From NCBI RefSeq assembly GCF_003339505.1, contig NZ_QPIW01000018.1:62001-126000 (forward strand): a stretch of DNA of 64,000 bases, written 5' to 3'. The notes beneath the pieces were generated by a model. That model was given only the letters and a program-made list of their open reading frames with translations, was not told the DNA's origin and made no database searches. Position 1 is the stretch's first letter. Every line of letters starts with the position of its first letter. The DNA comes from Runella aurantiaca. Lineage in GTDB: Bacteria; Bacteroidota; Bacteroidia; Cytophagales; Spirosomataceae. Both the position numbers and the translations under genes were made by a program. Positions 58,708-64,000 of this stretch are shown one piece after another.

Positions 58708-61700
58708 CTACTTATTTAATAATTCATCAAAGGTAAGTGAAACATAATACATCGAACCAATCGCTGGACTTCCGTACGCTTGGTAGTAAGGCTTACCAAA
58801 AAGGTTGGTACCTCCTACTTTTAAAATGGATTTTAGCGTTGACATTTTGTAACTCACTTGGGCGTCTAAGTTGGTAATGGCTGGTACGCCAGTATTGGAG
58901 TACAAAGGTACGCCCGCCGTAGTTGGTACAACAAAACTTGATTCCCATGTAAAGGTATCTTGGTGTTTAAAGGCAAGATTGAACCCAATTTTATTTCCAC
59001 TGCTGATGCGCTTACCAACATTAATGTTGAAGCGATTTTTGGGTGTATTGAATTCCGCATTAGGTAACTCAGGGGTAGGCTCAAAGTTTTTTAGGTTGTT
59101 TTGGGCAAAATTGCCACCGATGAAAAAGTTTTTAGGCAGTGAATAATTGAGCGCAATCGAAAAACCCGTAACGGTAATATCTTTCTCGCTGTTGGCTGGT
59201 CTTCCGTACCCGGCGCGTGTATTGCCACTACCCAATCCTGACTCAATGGGCAATCCTGGCGCGGCGGCGGCAGTAGGTACAACAATTGAGGCTCTACCAA
59301 TAAAGTTTTTGTAAACGCTGTTGTAGTAAGAAGCATCCACCAGAAGTTTTTTGCCAATTACGCCTTTATAGCCAATTTCAACCGATTTTACCCGTTCTGG
59401 ACGCAGGGCTTTTGCCTGATACTTAGGCAAAGTTGCCAGGGCGTAGGCTGGTGCTACTTGAGTAGTGACGGCCGTTACCTGTTTTACAACTTCGGCTTTT
59501 ACGTTGTTGGCAATGGCTGTCTGTACTTCTGGAGTAGCCATTTGGTTGGCTACTCCAGCCTGAATGGCGGCTTGCGCAGCGGAGGCAGGAAGCTGACCAG
59601 CCGCAATGGCGGCATTGACTTGTGCCGTTACACCTGCCGTAACTTGCGCTTGTACCGCAGCTGTAACGCCCGCCTGAATAAGCGGCAACTGTGAATTGAC
59701 CGCAGCTGTTGCGTAGGCCTGTGCTTTGGCAATGACATCAGCGGTGATGTATTTGGTTGGATTGGTCGCAAAATCTACCAATGTTTCTCTCGTAACGCCA
59801 CTGTTCAGGTTGTATCTTTTGTCAAACTCGGGCAAACCACCTATCAGTGTTCCCGAGGGAGTCTGAAGATCAATGTATTGATTCTGGGTGGTTGGAATAC
59901 GGAAACCAGTTTGGTACGAAAGACGAACGTTATGGTCGCCAAAAGTGGTCACTGCTGATACCCGTGGAGAAAATTGCCCTTCAAAATTTTGATTCTTATC
60001 GTAGCGGATAGAGGCCGATAATTTTAAGTGGTCACCAAAAAGCTTTTTACCTGCCTGCACAAATGCGCCGTATTCGTTGATGGGAATTGTCCCGTTGCGG
60101 CCATCTTTTTGATCTGAAAACAAGGTTCCTTCCGAACGGAGTTGATATTGACGGATGTTTGCTCCTGCCAATAGTTCAACGAATTTAACTTGGTTTTTGA
60201 AGTTGTAGACCCCTTCGGCGTGATACAGATTGGTTTGGTCAAGAAAGCTTCCACCCCCTTGTGCAATAGAGGTGTTTCTCCACTTATCCAGCAATGTGTT
60301 ATATGTAGCTGAGCCCGCAACAGGTAAACCTTTGTCGGCGGTTTGGCGAGCCACCAAATGAGCTTGTTGCTCAGCTACACCCGCACCTCTTGCGGCGGCA
60401 AAAGCACCAACATATTCACCAAACCAAGTAGCGTGAGGCTTTACTTCGTTCAACATTGAAACTGCTACCAGACCAGCTGTATAAGAGTCTCCAGAGCGCT
60501 CTTGAGTAGTATAGGCGCGGATTGTGAAATTATCGCCTCGCAATTCTGCTTTTGCCTGCGTTAAGTTAAAATTACGAAGAGAATATTTGCCAGTACCCGT
60601 ATAAAGGGTCGTGCCGTAACCATAGTTCACTTGCACAACGGCTTCTACCTTTTCGGTGACCCGGTAGTGCAGTGCTCCGTTGAATTTAAAGCTCTTTACG
60701 TTGTTGTCGACTAAACCATTTTCAATAAAACCCGTCCGGCTTACATTGGTGTTCGGAATAAGGGCCAACGCCGCCGAAGGCAACAATTTAGCGGCAACCA
60801 GACCATTTGCCACGGTTTGTATGTTGGCCTGAACTTCGTCACCGTATACGTTGGTCCCGTCAAAATCGTGGTCAGTGCCAGCACCTCTCAGCGGGTCGGA
60901 ATTTCCGCCAACGTTTAAGTTGTCGTAGTTGGTTGACTGCCAGTCTTTTGCTTGAATGTAACCAAGGTTGATTTTAAAAGCAAACTTATTGTTGAACGCT
61001 TTGGCGTAGCGAATTGAAATATCACCAAACGGACTCGTGACTTGGTCGCGGTTACTGGCCGACATCACTCCTGTTTTGACGGCAGCGCTGAGTCCTTGGT
61101 ACAAAAAAGGACTTTTGCTGTTCATCAGTACCAAACCATTGAGTGCATTGGGGCCATACAATGCCGACGCTGCCCCAGGAAGAATTTCAACGCTCTCTAC
61201 GTCTAGTTCGGGCATCCCAACAATGTTGTCAATCGGGAAATTAAGTCCTGGTGCGGAGTTATCCATTCCGTCAATCATTTGCACCGTACGTGGGTTTCCT
61301 GTAGACCCAAAACCTCTCATGTTGATAGATTTAAACAATAAGCTTTGGGTAGCCATGTCGATTCCTTTCAAGTTGGCAAGTCCATCGTAGAAAGAAGCTG
61401 AGGGGTTTTCCCGAATAGAACGAATGTCCATTTTTTCAACCGTTACTGGTGATTGGAGTACGCTTTCTTCAATTCGGGAAGCCGATACAACCACTTCCTG
61501 TCCCATCAATGCCTGCTCTTTAAACACAATCTTAAGGTCGGGACGGTTACCATCAATTTGAATCTCCTGGCTTTCGTACCCGATAGAAGTAATAACCAAA
61601 GTGAAAGGTGTAGGAGTATTTGTAGTCAGTGAAAAATTACCTTTTGCGTCCGAAATGGTTCCAACCACCTTTCCTTTCACTTGAATGCTCACTCCCACCA

Positions 61701-61821
61701 ATCCATCACGCGTTGTTGCATCCGTCACATTTCCGGCGACTTTTGTTTGAGCCAACACTATGCCTGCGCTCATTAACCATGCCATTGAATAGAGTATGGC
61801 ATTTCTTAAAATTTTATCCAT
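58708..61821 (-). CDS. TonB-dependent receptor with a long Ala/Gln/Val-rich insertion
   Basis: 1037 residues. Signal peptide ILYSMAWLMSAGIVLAQ. N-terminal carboxypeptidase-regulatory domain (KVAGNVTDATTRDGLVGVSI), plug domain (QEVVVSASRIEESVLQSPVT, SINMRGFGSTGNPRTVQMID, VESVEILPGAASALYGPNAL) and a 22-strand barrel ending in a C-terminal strand with YYVSLTFDELL. About residues 690-795 are a low-complexity insertion (QAGVTAAVQAQVTAGVTAQV, AAIAAGQLPASAAQAAIQAG) within the barrel region, unlike ordinary barrel loops. It imports an unknown substrate using energy from TonB. It is divergent from the DUF3089 lipoprotein. Confidence 0.93.
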   Translation of the reverse strand: MDKILRNAILYSMAWLMSAGIVLAQTKVAGNVTDATTRDGLVGVSIQVKGKVVGTISDAKGNFSLTTNTPTPFTLVITSIGYESQEIQIDGNRPDLKIVFKEQALMGQEVVVSASRIEESVLQSPVTVEKMDIRSIRENPSASFYDGLANLKGIDMATQSLLFKSINMRGFGSTGNPRTVQMIDGMDNSAPGLNFPIDNIVGMPELDVESVEILPGAASALYGPNALNGLVLMNSKSPFLYQGLSAAVKTGVMSASNRDQVTSPFGDISIRYAKAFNNKFAFKINLGYIQAKDWQSTNYDNLNVGGNSDPLRGAGTDHDFDGTNVYGDEVQANIQTVANGLVAAKLLPSAALALIPNTNVSRTGFIENGLVDNNVKSFKFNGALHYRVTEKVEAVVQVNYGYGTTLYTGTGKYSLRNFNLTQAKAELRGDNFTIRAYTTQERSGDSYTAGLVAVSMLNEVKPHATWFGEYVGAFAAARGAGVAEQQAHLVARQTADKGLPVAGSATYNTLLDKWRNTSIAQGGGSFLDQTNLYHAEGVYNFKNQVKFVELLAGANIRQYQLRSEGTLFSDQKDGRNGTIPINEYGAFVQAGKKLFGDHLKLSASIRYDKNQNFEGQFSPRVSAVTTFGDHNVRLSYQTGFRIPTTQNQYIDLQTPSGTLIGGLPEFDKRYNLNSGVTRETLVDFATNPTKYITADVIAKAQAYATAAVNSQLPLIQAGVTAAVQAQVTAGVTAQVNAAIAAGQLPASAAQAAIQAGVANQMATPEVQTAIANNVKAEVVKQVTAVTTQVAPAYALATLPKYQAKALRPERVKSVEIGYKGVIGKKLLVDASYYNSVYKNFIGRASIVVPTAAAAPGLPIESGLGSGNTRAGYGRPANSEKDITVTGFSIALNYSLPKNFFIGGNFAQNNLKNFEPTPELPNAEFNTPKNRFNINVGKRISSGNKIGFNLAFKHQDTFTWESSFVVPTTAGVPLYSNTGVPAITNLDAQVSYKMSTLKSILKVGGTNLFGKPYYQAYGSPAIGSMYYVSLTFDELLNK

Positions 61822-61927
61822 AGGTTTAAAGTTGTTTTTGGGTGTAACTCATTCGTAATTTTGTGTAATATTCGTTCTTTTGAAAATAGGTTACAATTTT
61901 TTCTTCCTATATTCATAAAAAAAAGTG

Positions 61928-61941
61928 TTATGCATGCATAA
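61928..61941. promoter_or_regulatory. 14-bp perfect palindrome between divergent genes
   Basis: TTATGCATGCATAA lies between the divergent TonB receptor and DUF3089 genes, 20 bases before the latter's ATG. It is a possible dimeric regulator site. Confidence 0.35.
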
Positions 61942-61960
61942 TTGTTAGAAAAGTACAATA

Positions 61961-63028
61961 ATGAATAAACTAAAATATCGTCCTTCGGTACTTTTTTCAG
62001 TCCTTTTAGTGATTGTAACCGGGTGTTCAAAATCAGTGACGTTACAAAGTCAATACATTTTAGAGAATGTTCCCACCGCTCCTGATTATACCAAACCACT
62101 CTACTGGGCGGCTCTGCCCACGGTAAAAGATGCCGCCGATAGTGTGCCTCTGAAGTCGGGTCTCAAAGATGGGCAGGCGGTGGCCAAAGCAGATGTTTTT
62201 TTTATTCACCCTACAATCTATACGCAGCAACCAACCATCGGCGCTTTTGAGTGGAATGCTGATGTAAATGATGCCGCGTTGAATCAGAGGGTGGACAACT
62301 CTACCATTCTCAATCAGGCTTCGGTCTTCAATGGCTCTTGCAAAGTGTACGCGCCCCGATATCGTCAGGCGCATTATTACAGCTTTGTGACGCAAAACCA
62401 ACTAGAAAAACAAAAAGCAATGGACTTGGCGTACTCTGATGTGAAAGCGGCATTTGAGTATTATTTACAAAATTATCATCAGGGCCGTCCCATTGTCATT
62501 GCTTCGCACAGTCAAGGAACGGCCCACGCCAAACGTTTGCTGAAGGATTTTTTTGATGGCAAACCGCTCCGACAAAAACTAGTGTTTGCCTATTTGGTAG
62601 GAGACATCACGGGGGTTCCTGCCCAGCCCGATGAATTTAAAACCATTAAACCCGCAAAGACTCCCGAAGAAGTAGGCGGTTTTGCCTCTTGGCATACTTA
62701 TTTGCGCGGCTTTTTTCCCGACAAGTACGTTCCCAATCGCTTTTCTACTGCGGCCTGCACCAATCCGCTGACGTGGCGTTTAACCGAAGAATATGCTTCT
62801 CAAAGCCTGAATAAGGGTGGTGTGGGCCTAAAATTTACGTTTGTGCCACAATTGACTGATGCGCAGGTCCACCAAGGGCTGTTGTGGATTAACAAACCCT
62901 ACGTAAAAGGGCGGTCTTTGATACGGAACAAAGTGTGGCATTCGGCCGATATAAACCTTTTTTGGCAAAGTATCCGAGAAAATGTAGCTTTACGAGTTGA
63001 AAACTATATCCAACAAGAGCAAAAATAA
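61961..63028 (+). CDS. DUF3089 alpha/beta-hydrolase-like lipoprotein
   Basis: 355 residues. Lipobox VLLVIVTGCSKS. DUF3089 features: KADVFFIHPTIYTQQPT, SVFNGSCKVYAPRYRQAHYY, VKAAFEYYLQNYHQGRPIVI and the nucleophile-elbow motif IASHSQGTAHAKRLLKDFF, which places a serine where an alpha/beta-hydrolase would have it. KFTFVPQLTDAQVHQGLLW is in the C-terminal part. It probably acts as an esterase or amidase at the outer membrane, substrate unknown. It is divergent from the TonB receptor. Confidence 0.85.
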   Translation: MNKLKYRPSVLFSVLLVIVTGCSKSVTLQSQYILENVPTAPDYTKPLYWAALPTVKDAADSVPLKSGLKDGQAVAKADVFFIHPTIYTQQPTIGAFEWNADVNDAALNQRVDNSTILNQASVFNGSCKVYAPRYRQAHYYSFVTQNQLEKQKAMDLAYSDVKAAFEYYLQNYHQGRPIVIASHSQGTAHAKRLLKDFFDGKPLRQKLVFAYLVGDITGVPAQPDEFKTIKPAKTPEEVGGFASWHTYLRGFFPDKYVPNRFSTAACTNPLTWRLTEEYASQSLNKGGVGLKFTFVPQLTDAQVHQGLLWINKPYVKGRSLIRNKVWHSADINLFWQSIRENVALRVENYIQQEQK

Positions 63029-63116
63029 ACGGGAAAATGTAACGTAAAAAGGGATTTATCGTCTGAATGCAGTACTTTTCCTGTCAATTATTAACGCTTC
63101 ACATCACTCATCGCTT

Positions 63117-64000
63117 ATGAATCACAATTTTGTAATTATCATGGCAGGCGGCGCTGGAACACGGTTCTGGCCTTTCAGCCGAAACAACAACCCCAAGCAG
63201 TTTCATGATGTATTGGGAACTGGAAAAACACTGCTTCAACAAACTGTAAGTCGTTTTGAAGGGGTTTGCCCTCCCGAAAACATCTACATCGTGACCAGTG
63301 CCGAGTACTATGATTTGATTAAAAAACAAGTTCCGTTCCTGACTGACGACCAAATCTTGCTGGAGCCTAATCGCCGCAATACCGCCCCGTGTATTGCTTA
63401 TGCGTGTTATAAGATTGCCAAAAAAGACCCTCAGGCTAGGGTGGTGGTGGCTCCTTCCGATCATATTATTCTGAAGGAAGAAATATTTCGTGAAAAAATT
63501 CAGTTTGCTCTTGATGCCTCAGGAAAAGAAGAAATTCTGATTACGCTCGGGATTCAACCCACTCGTCCCGACACGGGCTATGGCTACATTCAGTTCCTGC
63601 CTTCCGAAAGTGAGACCAAAAAAGTAAAAACGTTTACCGAAAAACCCCAGTTGGAAATTGCGGTTAAATTTCTGGAAAGTGGTGATTTCGTGTGGAATGC
63701 TGGCATATTCGTGTGGAATGTTCAGGCCATTCTTAAAGCATTCGCGGCTTATTTGCCCGAAGTAGCGGAGGTATTTGTGGCGGGTGAGCAAGATTACTAT
63801 ACCGAGCAGGAGAAAACCTTCATTGACAAAGCGTATATGCTTTGTAGAAACGTCTCTATCGACGTGGGCATCATGGAGAAAGCCCAAAATGTCTATGTTG
63901 TTTTAAGTGATTTTGGCTGGTCAGATTTGGGAACGTGGAAATCGCTCTACGATATTTCGCCAAAAGATGCGCAGCAAAATGCAACTGAAGGGAATATAAA
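63117..64000 (+). CDS. manC: mannose-1-phosphate guanylyltransferase, 3' truncated by window edge
   Basis: Open from ATG 63117 to the last base with no stop, so the gene continues past the window (294 codons visible). The nucleotidyltransferase signature is FVIIMAGGAGTRFWPFSRNN, with the P-loop-like GGxGTRxxP. Further conserved blocks are PKQFHDVLG, LEPNRRNTAPCIAYACY, VVVAPSDHIILKEE, FTEKPQLEIAVKFL, DFVWNAGIFVWNV and VVLSDFGWSDLGTW. It makes GDP-mannose from mannose-1-phosphate and GTP, supplying mannose and fucose donors for envelope glycans. The family length of about 350 residues suggests about 60 residues are missing. Confidence 0.93.
   Translation, partial: MNHNFVIIMAGGAGTRFWPFSRNNNPKQFHDVLGTGKTLLQQTVSRFEGVCPPENIYIVTSAEYYDLIKKQVPFLTDDQILLEPNRRNTAPCIAYACYKIAKKDPQARVVVAPSDHIILKEEIFREKIQFALDASGKEEILITLGIQPTRPDTGYGYIQFLPSESETKKVKTFTEKPQLEIAVKFLESGDFVWNAGIFVWNVQAILKAFAAYLPEVAEVFVAGEQDYYTEQEKTFIDKAYMLCRNVSIDVGIMEKAQNVYVVLSDFGWSDLGTWKSLYDISPKDAQQNATEGNI

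Noticed and set aside
1-64000. tRNA, rRNA, CRISPR, prophage, insertion sequence or transposase
   Set aside because: None could be supported anywhere in the window by eye. Some small RNA genes could have been missed.

Overview
The window is a stretch of chromosome from a Bacteroidota bacterium, most likely a Cytophagales member (Runella/Spirosoma-like; this is inferred from gene content, not proven). Supporting signs are a GLPGLI-family protein next to an outer-membrane beta-barrel receptor, a type IX secretion (T9SS) C-terminal sorting domain, a 3-coathanger-stack-like C-terminus, a GT3-type glycogen synthase, many lipoproteins, LytTR regulators, the near absence of Shine-Dalgarno sequences, and TAnnTTTG-type -7 promoter boxes. 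No tRNA, rRNA, CRISPR array, transposase or prophage gene was seen. The first gene (class V aminotransferase) and the last (mannose-1-phosphate guanylyltransferase) run off the window.

Layout. 1-6.4 kb: aminotransferase fragment, a large secreted repeat protein, and a reverse-strand group of class IV aminotransferase, methionine aminopeptidase and DUF985 cupin. 6.5-12.9 kb: outer-membrane beta-barrel receptor, GLPGLI protein, histidine kinase and OmpR-type response regulator, all forward. 13.3-17.7 kb: glycogen synthase, metallo-beta-lactamase-fold hydrolase, DUF5009 membrane acyltransferase. 17.8-23.6 kb: a sulfur assimilation run (TSUP permease, sulfhydrylase, NTF2-like protein, APS reductase, sulfate adenylyltransferase CysD/CysN). 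23.7-29.4 kb: a compact rhamnogalacturonan-I utilisation locus (GH105, PL11, GH105) with a convergent GntR regulator. 29.7-38.6 kb: LytTR response regulator, a DUF3365-like lipoprotein, DsbD, LptF/G permease, M1 peptidase, phosphotransferase, small membrane protein. 38.7-41.8 kb: TolC and an amidohydrolase lipoprotein. 41.9-44.3 kb: a small HTH protein, an outer-membrane protein with an unusual start region, and a T9SS cargo protein. 44.4-49.0 kb: potassium channel, two glycosyltransferases, an RsmF-like rRNA methyltransferase. 49-53 kb: a secreted metallophosphatase with a duplicated N-terminal module and a stand-alone LytTR protein. 53.5-58.6 kb: the most accessory-looking locus, with a 29-residue membrane peptide, a lipoprotein, a putative HExxH (M91-like) peptidase, two paralogous lipoproteins, an unknown membrane-anchored protein and a beta-helix lipoprotein, closed by a strong bidirectional terminator. 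58.7-64 kb: TonB-dependent receptor, DUF3089 lipoprotein and the mannose-1-phosphate guanylyltransferase start.

How genes fit together. The sulfur genes form an APS-direct route (CysDN makes APS, the Fe-S reductase makes sulfite) with no APS kinase in the window. The GH105/PL11 enzymes shorten the rhamnogalacturonan backbone and remove unsaturated ends. The DUF3365-like lipoprotein and DsbD lie side by side and may share periplasmic thiol or haem chemistry. The 53.5-58.6 kb run is the best candidate for an undescribed system: a leaderless putative metallopeptidase embedded among surface lipoproteins. Two sequence-level oddities stand out elsewhere: an A9 slippery run with a downstream 8-bp hairpin at the start of the 42.3 kb gene, and a palindromic 60-bp element carried in frame inside a glycosyltransferase gene.
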